A stretch of DNA of 64,000 bases from Taenia hydatigena (taxonomy: Eukaryota; Platyhelminthes; Cestoda; Cyclophyllidea; Taeniidae). Under the pieces are notes generated by a model. It saw only the letters and a list, made by a program, of their open reading frames with translations. It was not told the DNA's origin and ran no database searches. The stretch is taken from NCBI GenBank assembly GCA_036345935.2, contig JADWOT020000595.1:62001-126000 (forward strand). Reading direction: 5' to 3'. How positions within the stretch are numbered: the first letter of the stretch is position 1; every line of letters starts with the position of its first letter. A program made the position numbers and the translations under genes. Positions 48,259 through 59,844 of the stretch are shown here, piece by piece.

Positions 48259-48999
48259 CTAATATATAGTGAAAAGAATAGACAAAAGCACACCAACTTC
48301 GACTAAATGCGGCCGAACAAACTTGTCGGAGTCGAATATAACGTTGAGAAAATCGAGAAACCCTCCATCCACACCTCGCCAACCCCCATCATCTTTCATG
48401 TCCGCCGTATGTGTTGACGATCCCAACAAGTCGCTAATGTCACCCACAGTTGAAGACACTGTATTAACAACCTGGGTAAGATCATTCACAACAAGCCCAT
48501 GCATTACTCTAAAGTAGCATTCCTTCGTATTCAATGCTAAAATATGACAAATTCAACTCACAATGTGGAAGTTTGCCAAACCCAAGTCCCAACTCACAAA
48601 CCCACGAAAACTACGCAACTGTAAGAGCACATCACATTTAATCGCTGAACTTCACGGTCCAGGACAGTCTCCACCACCTCTACTTAAGCCTCAATTCCAC
48701 AGCATCATCGCTTCCATCAAGCTCGTCCTTCACTCCACTCCGCTCTTCGCCTTCTTTACTCATCACACCTTCCTTTGCTTCTTCTGCTTCGCTTTCAAGC
48801 AAAGAGTAGCCATGAGCCATAGGAGAAATAATCAGCCCGGCATCGAACAGATACATAGCCATCTGCATCCAAGATTGAGGAAGATAAGCACCACTTGAAT
48901 CAAGCCACTCACCTTATCATTTGCATTGTCTCCACGTAGGTCGCAGATCCTTATTTCATTAGGGTAAATAGCAATCAACCACTCAACCAGTGGAAGGAA
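48259..48999 (-). pseudogene. DEP-like gene, copy with mutated acceptor
   Basis: Minus-strand exon 48999-48913 (87 nt; FLPLVEWLIAIYPNEIRICD), a 44-nt intron, then 48868-48680: MQMAMYLFDAGLIISPMAHG followed by an acidic KEGEERSGVKDEL tail. The acceptor of the 44-nt intron reads TTGG instead of TTAG, so it should not splice as in the other copies. 48534-48259 continues with ECYFRVMHGLVVNDLTQ and VVNTVSSTVGDISDLLG, matching 36563-36787. This copy has the longest open frames of the three. Role unknown; the DEP resemblance is only a pattern match. Unit ends near 49036. Confidence 0.55.
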
Positions 49000-49369
49000 C
49001 TAAACAAGGGAAGAGAGTAGAAGTAATGATCTACATTTCTACTGACGAAAGAATAGGTCAAAGCACTCTTTTCAAAACCGTAAATACTGCTTCCTCCTGT
49101 CTTAAAAAGCGCATTTGGTAATATTTTTAATTTTGGGACTGAGTCTGTGAAATCGGCAGGTTAAGGACAAACTGCTTAGAATGGCTAGCGTTATACCCTT
49201 AAGGTGAGGGTGACAGCTTTCATTTGATTTACCAGGTGATGTTGTCGTCTTGAGGAGAGCTGTTATTCACTTTTATCGTGCCTGTGGCCCTCCACATGGA
49301 ACACTGACACTTCAACAAAATGACCGAATAATAATAAAAGGAAATAAAAGCGCATGAAGTGGAAATTCA

Positions 49370-49470
49370 TGTGTAGTACTTTGCTTGTTGGAACCGCCGG
49401 TTTCGGTCAAGGTCACAGTGGTGGCCGTACTGCCCTAGCTGCGTGGGCTGTCCTCCGGGAGTCTCGGGAT
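49370..49470 (+). mobile_element. Short dispersed element E, copy 2 (partial)
   Basis: Matches the first ~95 bases of copies 1 and 3 (CCGGTTTCGGTCAAGGTCAC, TGGCCGTACTGCCCTAGCTG, CTCCGGG), then diverges. Orientation is opposite to the other two. Confidence 0.6.
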
Positions 49471-52463
49471 GTTACATCATGTCTTGCAAGAACACGATTT
49501 TCCAGTATCTACTTGACCAACAATCAACCTCGCAGCAATGGGATTTGCTAATGCGGGAAGATCGCCGCGGGTAGCTTAGCAGAAGCTTGAGAGAACCAAA
49601 AGAAGTCATCGAAAGGTACAAAGGGAACTTATGCACCTTGTCTGTGTTAGCGTTTCAAGCATAAGACCTAAGAGAAAAAAAAACAACCAAAGCGTGAAAC
49701 GTTCAGTTGGCCTTCTAACCACGTAAGAAAACACAGTGGAAGAATGTTTGAAAGAGTCTCGAACGTTCTCATACCCAGCCATTTCATCTGGTCAACTTTA
49801 GAGCAACGGTGTAATGGCTGCAAGCTTGCGTTTAAGCCAACGAAGCTAGCAAGTGCTGATGTACAGGATTGCTTTACTAAGCCTCTCGTGGATGCTGGAT
49901 AGCAATTTCACCAAGAAGGACGATCTAACGGCAGGTCTGAATGAGTCCGGACGATCAACATTTGTGAACCAAGATGACGGCATATCAACCTGCAGTTGGA
50001 TGCTTGATTTACTCCCTTCAGTTTGCTATCTACATTCACATCAAAACTCAAAGACCAATTACAACTCACCTGGGTGGTGGTGGTGGTGGTGTTGATGATG
50101 CGAATTCGCTAGGTGTGTGGACCACCCAAATCAAATTGCATTGTTCTAATCAGCATCGGGATTAAAATTAAAATTCCCAACCTCTATGCTATCTGGACGC
50201 TCCTGACAATTGTGTTTGACGCAAGTTTTAATAAATATATGCGGAGGATTCGAGGACTATTTCACGTCCCTCAGCCCTTAGCTGGCATCTTATTTAACCA
50301 GCCCTGACACATTGCAGGCCAACTGAAGGGCCACATATTCCACCTCGGACTTCGTTCCTATTTTTATCCCACTGGATCCTTTAAGTGCCAAACAGAGGTG
50401 CTGTACGAAAGATGCTCGCATTTAGAAGCCCTCTTCTCTCTGACACAGCATATGACCGGTCGATCGCTAAAGCAAACATCTACGAATTTTGGTGGAAAAT
50501 TTTCTCGGGTCTAATAACTAAGCACACAATGTGCAGACTGTAAAGTAGGATACATCGCCCTTGGCAAGTGAACTTTAACACATCAAACCGTGAAGATCCC
50601 ATGGTATTAGCTTTGGATTGATAGGATATTGAAGTGGAAAATGAAAATGTAAATGAACCATGAGTGAACCCAACCACTGTCTTGGGGTGTGGCTTTGCGT
50701 AAGCCAATCAGCTGCATGTGCTTCCTACTGGCGCATTCGATGTGACGCGTACGCAAGGCCGAAGACGGTGTTCGTTGGGTGATGCCAGTGTCCCCAGAGT
50801 TTAATGAGCTAGCAGAAGCAAGACTAACTCGTGACAAAATGAAGGACCATTTTGCAAGCTGAAGTTTTACTAACCATCTCCCTCACACAGACGAGTCATC
50901 TCAACGAGGAGACAACATCATCAGCAGGTATCGTGGAGGAAGCATTGGTGTCGTCGTTCCCATGTGCAGTGCAAATCACCAGCACTTTGGTAACAGGCTT
51001 GACTGACCACTCAATCACAACGGCTTATATTCGCACCATCTAAAGCACTATGAGAACCCAGAAACAGCTAGGTAGCAGGTAAAAGCATAATTACGATGGG
51101 CATTGCGGAGCATAGCTTGTCCACAATCTACTTTTAAATGCCTCAAACGGGCTTAAATTGTGAAGTTCTTTGATATTTCTCTCTTACTAGTTGCGCTTGC
51201 AGTACGGAGTTACATAGACTTGAAAATACATCAGACTGTGGAAAGTGGTTATGCGGTTCCCAGTGGAAACCGTTGCAGTCACTTGTTGGAGCTTGCAGAC
51301 CACATGGGTCAGTGTTTATGCGGTACTCTTCGCTGCTCTCGCTTCGAACCCTTGTATCCATTGGCTTAAATGGACGGGGACGTGACTTGGCTCCAATGCT
51401 AAGGCGTGAGCCAACTTTGTGTCAAGTATTCTCAGCAGCACTTTAAAGGTTGTAGTAGACAGTAGTAAAGCGCATCACTTGTGACCAAATGGTATAAACA
51501 GTTCAATTTTGGTGATGCCATGTAACTAGAAGGACATCAATCTAAAAGGGACTCTCTATTTCGAATAACAAAGAAGAGGTGCATGTCTTCCCTAACTAAA
51601 CTTTATTCGGGATCATTTTGTGAAGAGCAACCAACAGCTCTATCAAACCTGAGTGATGGTGCAACAGTGGATTCACTACTTCTACACCGAAATTGAAATT
51701 GGTGTGGTGGAGGCCAACTGCCACCCAAATGACGTGGAATGGTAGGTGGTAGGCAATAGGATTGGCAGACTATGAGGGTGTTCTTCCTGCATCACCTCCA
51801 CGCGCGTCTATGGTGGTTTGCTGACTTACTGTCCGACTGTGGGAATGACTCGGGGTGCCGCGGTTGCTGAGCGAATGAACATCTCATCAACGTGAATCAT
51901 CCTCGAACTGTCCACACACAAAGGTCATCTCATGCACCTGAAGCACTTACCACTCCATGTCTCCAAGACTGTGCTTTGATTGTGTGTACATGTGTGTGGA
52001 TGGTGGAATGCAGCCAGTTTATCGTGGTGGTGAATGGGTCACTTACAGAAGACTGAAGGTCGTTAAGAGCTGAGATTAATCCACCCGATGAAAACGATAC
52101 AACTGCCTCCTAATGTGCACCATTCAAGCAGATGCCTTTCCTGCGCCACAGCAACTGGCATTAACGACAGCGCGGACACTTACAGAGGCAACAAGCATGC
52201 CATTTGAATGCTCACGAAGCAGCAGTGGTGAAGTCCTCCCTCCATCCTCCTTGTGGTATCCTCTCTACCTTAGCACAATCTTCCCACATTGCTCTGCTCT
52301 CTGTGTACCAAGGGACGCATAATTGGTCGTTGCTCAGTATGATTGACAATTGATGGAAGTTTAAAGAAAAGGCAGGTCTCCACACCCATTCCTCCTCCCT
52401 TCTGTCCTTCTCACTCACTCTTTGTCACTTATCAACCGATCGCTGTGTAATGTGCAGAACTTT
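49471..52463. other. No secure gene; two exon-like stretches and a GGT repeat
   Basis: 50071-50130 is copy 2 of the GGT-run motif seen at 31916. A stretch at about 50881-50990 follows an acceptor-like CACACAG and is open in two frames, so neither can be preferred. 51160-51369 is a 69-codon frame with a hydrophobic start (from GTG) and no partner exon. The rest is featureless. Confidence 0.4.
50071..50130 (+). repeat. GGT-run plus conserved motif, copy 2
   Basis: (GGT)n, GTTGATGATG, then CGAATTCGCTAGGTGTGTGG and ACCACCCAAA. Same order as at 31916-31975, with a longer triplet run, as expected for a microsatellite inside a repeated segment. Confidence 0.7.
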
Positions 52464-52768
52464 ATGGCTATCAGTGATAATTTATTGGTAAGTAATCTTC
52501 ACCACGTTCACTAAGGTCACGATGCTTTATATTTGATCAGGAGCCTTTCTGTTCAGCAAGTGCATTCAAGGTCCTGGATGGGCTTGTGTGGAAGGAGAAT
52601 ACTAGCGGTATGCCCAAGGACTTCCTGCAGGACGTTGTCCACGGCGTCGTCACGTACACTAAGCACGCAAACGGCGGGACCGCCACTACAGCGAGCGGTG
52701 TAGACTGCGAGTCGTTCCCAACGATAGAAGCCTTCCTCCGTCAGGCGACTTTGGAAGTCCTCACGTGA
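52464..52768 (+). CDS. Two-exon gene for an 83-aa diverged histone-H4-like protein
   Basis: ATG at 52464; exon 1 (52464-52487) encodes MAISDNLL and ends at GTAAGT. A 53-nt intron follows (acceptor GATCAG, 52540), then exon 2 (52541-52768), in phase, to TGA. Residues about 15-60 follow the histone H4 fold: FKVLDGLVWKE against H4 K-R-I-S-G-L-I-Y-E-E, then KDFLQDVVHGVVTYTKHA, where H4 has the same V-T-Y-T-x-H-A. About 15 of 45 positions match. The basic N-terminal tail and the GRTLYGFGG end of H4 are absent; the C-terminus (IEAFLRQATLEVLT) is unrelated. No stop or frameshift, and an AATAAA follows at 52906. Could be a histone-fold partner protein or a neofunctionalised H4 copy; a pseudogene with a lucky frame is possible but less likely given the clean splice sites. 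Confidence 0.6.
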
Positions 52769-52905
52769 AAAGAAGGGAATAGACGAGAGATCGAAGCATC
52801 AATGTACCGCGGGAGTGACCGCAAACTGAACTCCAGTGAAGGCGGTAGTGGACAATGTGGAAGTCAAGAGGCTACAATTCAGCCAGTCCTGTTAACAAAC
52901 CAATG

Positions 52906-52911
52906 AATAAA
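52906..52911 (+). terminator. AATAAA polyadenylation signal candidate
   Basis: Canonical hexamer 138 bases after the stop of the H4-like gene, the first one downstream on that strand. Consistent with the 3' end of that transcript; not proof. Confidence 0.35.
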
Positions 52912-55900
52912 GGTGTCCCTCAAGCCTTTATGCATTGAATGCCGCGATTCTGGATCCACCGGAATCGTCGAAACGCATACCTGAGTTCCCATATCTATAG
53001 CGCTTTCAAATAGTCGGACTAGCTTTTGCGATCTTGAAGAACTGAGACAGAATGATGACCACAGGTGTTTGCACTAGAGGATGCATGACTTCATCTCCCA
53101 CAAGTTTCATTCAGCGTCTTTGTGATGTGGAATGCCATTCACAGCCAAGTTACATTTGGTGCTTTGTGGTCCCTATGATGTCTTCCAGGAAGGGTTCGGG
53201 TGATGCATACTCAAGGAAGTTGAAGACAAGTTGTTAGACATGATCGGCGGACCGAAGTTCGAACAATTTCGATATCCTCGGAGGACCGAGGAAGAGTAGA
53301 AACCTGCTTGACTAAATAGGTAATCTACCCATCTAATCAATTTACATCAAGAATTTTAAAAATTTATTTTATTTTTGGTTGCATTTTACCCAGGATGGTG
53401 CGACGTAGTTTGTATAAGTACATCAAATGCACATGTGGCAGTTCATAAGCACGCAATGTGGATCAGAGACTTGTGTTAGTCAGTGCAGACGACTGCTTTG
53501 CACTTCGTCCCCCGGTTGAATTCCCACATCATACCACACGGGTTGAACCTGGTGGATGTGATTCGAGCTTGCCTGTCTTCCGATTCCATTCAGAGGTAGA
53601 TGTCTCAGGCTGCAGACAGTCTTCTATTGGTTAAAATGGCTCGAGGTCATCTTGTCAATCGAAACTTACCATCATGCAAAAGCAACAGAAGAAATAAAGT
53701 CATGGAAGCCAAGCACACAATTCCCACGGTTAGCCTATCACCAAAATACCAATTGCGTTCAAGGACTAGTAATTTGTTCTTCACCTTTTCTACCTTTCAA
53801 AACACGCCTCTTTGGATGGGCACTAACTGACTGGCTAAGTGACTGACTTGTGCTGAAATGCCTTTTGTAGTTCATAGTTTGGTCAGGTCAAATTACTTCA
53901 TCGCAGGGGGTCAGGAGGAGTTAATCGAGTCGGAGAAGAGTTTTTATTCCTACATGATAGGAGTAGACGGACCTTGCACCTTACATTGTAAATCTTACGC
54001 CAACATCGTGAAGAGACAGTAGCACGACCGCCTACGAGGTGGGGCAGATGCTGAAATTGGACAAAAATGGCAAATAGTAGTGCTGCGACATCCTACCTCA
54101 TCACTTACTTTCTCCATCCCCAATCACTCTTCATCCTCCCTTAACCCTCCCCGTACTCGCACTGCTCAAATCTCTCCACGAGTGTACGCGGATAGTCGCA
54201 AGCCACCCAGAGTGGTCTTTTCCTTCTCTATGTGTCCAAACGACTCAGTTGCACCTGAATGATCCATGCATGATTGGAGCACTCGTTGTTGTCTACTTGG
54301 GATCTCTCTCAAACTGATGCTCGTTTGGCTGGATGCTATACCACGCCAGTCATTTTGCTTTCCTTCGATCTCTGGCAGCTTCTCATACAATAAGGTGGCT
54401 GTTGGACTGCTGCGGGAGGCTATATTGATGGTAGTGATATGAACACGCGATCAAAGCACACAAAAGTCATGTCCTCTCCGACCAGATGCACCATGTGTAA
54501 CTGCCTCTAAGAAAGCTCATTTACACCGACACCTTCCCTCAATCAGTCGACTACCTTTTCGATAGCTAAATAAAAGCGGACAATTCTTCCTACTTGAATA
54601 CTTGCACAGCTAGTTGGCCGGCTGACTGGCTGGAGAATGGTTGAGAGCATGGCAAATGCGTTGGGCAGGCCAATTAGGTGGATGCAGAGCAACAAGTAAG
54701 CCAACGTCTCAAATAGGTGACCAGCATAATTCCATGATCACATCAAGCATATTCTCCATTGGGAGCATGACCAAATGATCGTAAACACTATTGAAATGAT
54801 TAAGTGAAAGGACGTCACTGACGATGTCACCCATACAAGAAGTCAACGTATTAGCGTGAGACGTTAAAGTTGACTGGCGATTTGTAGGAGCAGAGCTTGG
54901 TGAGGCCTGAAATTCTCATAATCCGCTCCAAGCCATGGAGGCAATATATATATATATATATATAAATGCCAAATCTGTCCCACATTTCAAAGGAAATGTT
55001 AGGACTCGAGGTAAAGCGGGAGACTGAAATTGGGCTGCTTTATCAACGGATAGCACACACCTGCCTGCCAAAGGTGGTGAGTTGTGCAGACGTCATTTGC
55101 TTATTGATCGGGCCAACATTCCATTGACTCGTCTAGGGTCACAACTCCAACCTGCAATCAAATAGAAATGCGAAGGGCGTTGGGGATCTTCTGTTGTCTT
55201 CGCGGTTAGAGGCAAATCTCCTCTTCTGCCCCCTTCTCCACACCCTGTAGCATGATTGTTTGATTTTAAACAGAGTTTTGATCACGTCAGGAAGAAAATA
55301 ATGAAACATGCATCGGTGATTGGGATGGGTGGGTGAGTGAGTGTCTCGAGTTCTCAATTCTTCGTGGTGCGTCCATGCACCCCACAGAACGTAGATACTG
55401 TAAGAAAGTCAATATCGCCTTGCTATCACCTAGTAAGGAAGAAGTTCCATTGGATTACTGGTCCGTTGGTCGACTAGTTGGCAGATTAGTCAGGCATTTA
55501 ACAACTTGCGCGATCTCCAAATTACTTCAGTTTCATTTAGTGTGGTTTTGATGACAGACAGGCTTCACGTCAGCACAGAAGTAGCAGCTCACCTTTCGAG
55601 GGCTTCAGTTTTAACAAGTAGCTCTAAGGTTACCAGCCGACGTCGTTCATTTCCTCAAAGCTTCTGCATTTTGGGAAGCAATCCATTGCTGCAACAGCAT
55701 AGTCTCGGCATTACCTGGACACCTCCACCGACAGTCAGCATCACTGCACATTGGTCTTTGTATAGCAGGGCGTCTCTCACCTCATCACCCAACTGGAAGG
55801 GCTTTATATATCATTTCGTGCCATGAAAACGCTCATGCGGGGAATCGATTAAATAACGAAATTATGGTAAACATTATGTGGTAGAGAGGGAACGCCAGTT

Positions 55901-56734
55901 GTGTCCAACATGAAACACTGCGGTTGTTCAAGCACACACAACACATCAATCATGGCTTAATGATGATTGCAAACATGTCTGATGATTTATGACTGGACTC
56001 ATTCACAAAATCCTTTCCACGTAATGCAGTCCAACGTGCCGTGAATAGTAAGGATTTGAGCTTGCTTTAGTGAGTCAATGCATGATGACAGATGAGAAGT
56101 TCCTAATAAAACAATGTGTTTTTAGTGACATCCCTTTATAATAGCCAAAAGAGCACTGCGTGTGTACACAACAATCTCAGTCAAGCTTGGAAATGGAACT
56201 TAAGCATTTCTGAATTTAAAATATGCATTGGTGCATTTGACATTGCTGACATACTAACGCGGCTTTGCCAAATTCACGATAATTAAGAAATTGGACTGCA
56301 TGTCTCTCCAATGTGTTGCTCTCTTATCCAATCATCCTCCAATTTCAATTGTCGTCCCATGATCACGGCTAAGCTGCTTTCTAAAGTGGCAGCGCATTCG
56401 TTTGATTGACGTTTCTGCTGGCTCAACGCCGCCACATCAGTTGATGGACTTTGCCAGAATTGCTTCATTGTTGCAGATGGACGAAAATGATTACCAAGTT
56501 TCCAAGACGAGCGTGTGCAGTTATTTTTGCGACTGGGGATAGTAACCAACTGTGCACTCAAATGTAGGATAAAATTGGAAAAAATAACTTAGAATAAGCA
56601 GGCATGAGTGCAAAGCTCATGCTCTGCTGCTGTTGTGCCATCACGGTCTCGTCTACCACGACCCCTGACTGGTGCGAGTGTTGGTTACTGGATGGCACTT
56701 GTTCAACCACACATCGCCCAGCAAACACCAACAA
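52912..56734. other. No gene recognised; one AT microsatellite
   Basis: A (TA)n run lies at about 54944-54965. Other content is short frames without domains: 53600-53846 plus (two overlapping frames), 55506-55826 plus, 56283-56561 minus. Nothing repeated elsewhere was seen until the set-2 duplication starts near 56735. Confidence 0.45.
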
Positions 56735-56864
56735 TGGGAGGTGAGGAGGAGGCAATCCAATGCTTATATTTCTTCAAGCGTACCTATATGGCGAGAGGTG
56801 AGAAAATAACTCGAGCCTTGTGATCACAAAGGCCAGTATTGTAGAGTGTCAAGGCTCCACTAAG

Positions 56865-57020
56865 GGCAAAAGAAGGCAGAATACTAGGGTAGAATACATA
56901 TATATTCAACTGTTAGAGGGAGATGAGCTGCTAGCATAGCCCGGACACCAGCCTATGCAGCCAGGGCAATATGGCCACCTCTTTGACCCTGATCGTAAAT
57001 CGGCAGTCCGAACAAACAAA
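56865..57020 (-). mobile_element. Short dispersed element E, copy 3
   Basis: Shares with copy 1 both the first half (GGTCA..GAGGTGGCC, TTGCCCTGGCTGCATAGGC) and the second half (GTTGAATATATAT, CCCTAGTATTCTGCCTTCTT). Its neighbours on both sides align with contiguous sequence at 34385-34460, so the other paralogous segment looks like an empty site. That supports insertion of a discrete element. Confidence 0.6.
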
Positions 57021-57570
57021 GTATTATGGATATCTCTGACACTTGGAGAATCTGCCATCGTAGTCCCCATTGGGACTGCGTTGATCACCTTTTACCTGAG
57101 AAAATAAGCATATTGCGTCAGGGTTGGCCACCGAAGCGAGGAGGTGGATGACGATATTACGATACATGCAAAATCGTCCGCAAAAATCCTGCTAATGTTG
57201 CACTCGATTAAAACAAGGAAATTGAAAAATGAAATGTAGTATTCGTGTTAATACTGCGAATCCTGCGTTTTCGTCGAGACTATGAAGGCAAACGCGTAAA
57301 AATTTTCCGCACAGAACAGCCTTTCATTCTGTAATAACTGACCTGCATCATGAGGGGTATTTCAAACGTATTTCATACAGAGGTTGTAGGCCGTCAATCT
57401 AAAATTAGCATTCAAAAACAGTTTGCATATCTTTAGGTTGCTATCAGCTTTTTAGGAAAGATGTGTAGTTTTGTTGATTTGACATTGTTTAAAAAGGCAT
57501 TGACCTTCAAATCACTCGTTTCGTCTGCACGCTATTTAAGCGGGAGCGCAAAGCCGCCTCGACAAGTTCC

Positions 57571-58171
57571 ATGCTTTTCGCGTCCGAGTTCCGTAAGCTG
57601 AAAAAGGCGAAAAGGGGTAGGGTACGTTTCTTTTACCATTTTCCAGCTAGCTTAAGGATAGGCAAGGTGCTCGACTTTTATAATGTCTTAGCTGTCCGTG
57701 TTAATCGATCGTCTTTTTAGGACGCAGAACAAGAGGCGATTTACCAGGACGTCGTTAAAATGGACGAAGTACTTGGTGGGGGGCAAAAACGTAGAATCGA
57801 GTTTGCTTGCTATTACGGAGAAACTGAAGAAGGAGGAGCAAATTTGTAAAAAATTAGGTAAAACGATCCGCGCCCAAAATGCCCTCATTCACCTGTTGGG
57901 GACTGTGAAACCCTATACATCTACTTTTCAAGGCATAAAGAATGGTGTGGAGGTCGAGCCGAACTCATTGTCGGAGAAGGACGACGGCGAACCGATTCCA
58001 GAGCCAGTGAAATCCGATAGACATTCTTCCTTATGTGAGCTACCCATTGTAGGTGGCAGAGCCGTAAATGCACTTGATATGGGGAAGACTGTGATGGAAC
58101 TACTTCTTGGTGGAGTATTGTTTACGGACTTCCTTTTATGCATCTTTGGGCGTGTTGTGTGTGTTTCGTAA
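57571..58171 (+). pseudogene. Small basic/coiled-coil protein gene with an internal frameshift
   Basis: ATG at 57571; exon 1 (57571-57621) encodes MLFASEFRKLKKAKRGR and ends at GTACGT. A 99-nt intron follows, then exon 2 from 57721: DAEQEAIYQDVVKMDEVLGG. After a run of six G and one of five A (57778-57790) this frame soon stops. The +1 frame continues as a convincing coiled coil (SSLLAITEKLKKEEQICKKL, GKTIRAQNALIHLLG), a proline/acidic linker and HSSLCELPIVGGRAVNALDM, to a stop at 58171. The 34-kb paralog conserves both halves, each in its own frame, so the ancestral protein joined them and this copy has a one-base lesion, unless it is a sequencing error. Family not recognised. Confidence 0.55.
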
Positions 58172-58175
58172 GAGG

Positions 58176-59157
58176 TAGCTTGCCTTGATGCTTGGCCCTT
58201 TGCATACTCAAAATTTGGCGACTATTCATGACAGTGGCAGCTGCATTAAATTCTTGCGTTCTCCTTATCGGGTCTGAGTTACTGTGGAAGTGCAGTTTCC
58301 TGAAACCTGGCCTGCAACTCATTCCATGAATGTTCTCTTTTAATGCTCGGTCAGTGGTATTGGCAGAAGAAATAGAAATGATTGTCGCGCCTTGTAATCC
58401 TGTAGATTGAGCCTGAAGTGTGTAATTTGTCCTGGCGTGTTTTACAAATGCGGGTCACTTTGTCCCTAGGGTTAAGGAAACTTGTAGGGGTGCAACTGCG
58501 AACTCATTTGGTCACATTGTGGAGTTTCGCACTGCCGTGCCATGATTGGTGGGAAATGCTTTGCTTTCACATTTTTCCCAATTCAAAGGAAGTTTATTTT
58601 GTTTCTAGTTTTTTGCGTATGTGGTGTCTCTGTCCACCCTTGAGTAAATTGTTTCATTCCACCATTGTAACGCCACTTTAGTCCATTGTAATTGCTTGGT
58701 ATTTCTACTCCTAACCGTAGGCTAAGATTGACCCCATTGTTCATCGCATTCAAAGACACTTCTCAGTTAGTGCTGCTGTTAGCTTTGATCAACTCGATCA
58801 CCCTTCCTTTTATTCCTGATCCACGATGGATGGTTGTTTTTGCATGACCCATGCTGGATTAGGGTTCGAGGGGCGAGAAGGGGAGGTGGGAAGGGAGCAT
58901 TTCCAACTAACGCCAACCTACTCGTTGCATCGTGGGTTCACTTTATTTTACTTTTATTAATTGACGGTGCTCTCACCTTGCTAGTCTCACTGTGCTCATT
59001 CGTGCTTCGATCTACGCCATGAACCCACAGCAGACAGGGGAGGGGAGGTTAACCAACCCCATGCAGAAAGGCAGTTGTTGAGGTGTACTTTCCCTCACGC
59101 TATTTACTGGCATTTTCTAAATATCAAATCCTTCTTCCTCACCCCATCCCCTTCTAG
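58176..59157. other. Intergenic or intronic; one exon-like stretch
   Basis: After an acceptor-like CTGTAG (58406) the plus strand is open to 58681 with RVTLSLGLRKLVGVQLRTHL near the start. It could be a further exon of either neighbour but has no partner, and no domain was recognised. The rest is short frames. Confidence 0.3.
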
Positions 59158-59827
59158 ATGGGCTCAAGTTTTCGGATCCTCCTTTCAGAGCGTTTCAACG
59201 ACAACTTTGCTGTGCACCTCGGCTTCCTTGAGGAGATTACAACGGCCCCCTATACTCCGTTGCAATTTTTGCAAATAAGGAATTCGTCGGGCCTCTCGTC
59301 AATTTCTCCGGTGGTCGCACTGCACCACCTGGCGATATGTTTATTATTGTGATGGAGGGGTCCCTCGAAATCAACGTATATTCGCCGAGAAATGAGGAAG
59401 CGGAGAGTGAGCTGGAGGGCATTTTCGCATCTGGTGATGTAGCGTACATTCCTCATCAATACAGACACCGCGCAAAGCTCTCCGGATGCAAGACCTCCTA
59501 TGCCGTTGTTCTCTGCATTATCAACCGTGCGCCCGTATTGGTTGAGAGATGTGGAGAACGCCTTCTTGAAGTATGCCCTCTTCTACTTACACCTTATCCT
59601 TCTAGGCACTGAAATTGAAGAAGATAAAGAATAAGAAAAGTAGTCTATTCTGTGAACTGCTGCTGTCTACGCACAATAATCCGAGGAATGCAGCTGACAT
59701 TCTCTGTATAGTAAGTTGGGTAGTTGTGGCTGTTGATGACACCGACGCTTGTGTAGGATGTGAACGCGGAGGAGGGAGTGGAATTTGTTTTGCGCAGGTA
59801 ATTGAAGGGTGGAAATGGTGTGTGTAG
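59158..59827 (+). pseudogene. Cupin-motif protein gene, three exons, one frameshift
   Basis: Exon 59158-59570 follows CTTCTAG. It starts in the frame RILLSERFNDNFAVHLGFLE and, after an apparent one-base loss near 59233, continues GDYNGPLYSVAIFANKEFVG ... PPGDMFIIVMEGSLEINVYS ... FASGDVAYIPHQYRHRAK. A 35-nt intron, exon 59606-59710 (ALKLKKIKNKKSSLFCELLL...), an 87-nt intron and a last exon 59798-59827 ending WKWCV complete it; phases agree. G-D-V-A-Y-I-P-x4-H fits cupin motif 2 and the preceding EGSLEI strand fits the fold, but the metal-binding histidines of motif 1 are absent, as in non-enzymatic cupins. An upstream exon is likely missing. One frameshift: pseudogene, or an assembly error in a live gene. 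Confidence 0.5.
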
Positions 59828-59844
59828 ACGGATCGAGGAGCGAG

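Larger units (their letters stand above)
56735..58175 (+). repeat. Set-2 copy of the 34.3-35.5 kb segment
   Basis: Aligns with 34290-35480 from GAGGAGGC..ATGCTTAT..TTTCTT onward through promoter-like, intron and exon sequence. It differs by the presence of element E (56865-57020), which is absent from the other copy. Confidence 0.8.

Noticed and set aside
48563..48898. 111-codon plus frame over the 48-kb repeat
   Set aside because: It is antisense to the DEP-like exons, whose frame is conserved in three copies.
50881..51040. Exon after CACACAG
   Set aside because: Two overlapping frames look equally good and neither has a partner; cannot choose.
54944..54965. (TA)n tract as an origin or regulatory site
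   Set aside because: Ordinary short microsatellite with no neighbouring signal.
39925..57020. tRNA-derived SINE
   Set aside because: No convincing A and B boxes could be found in element E; left as an unclassified short element.
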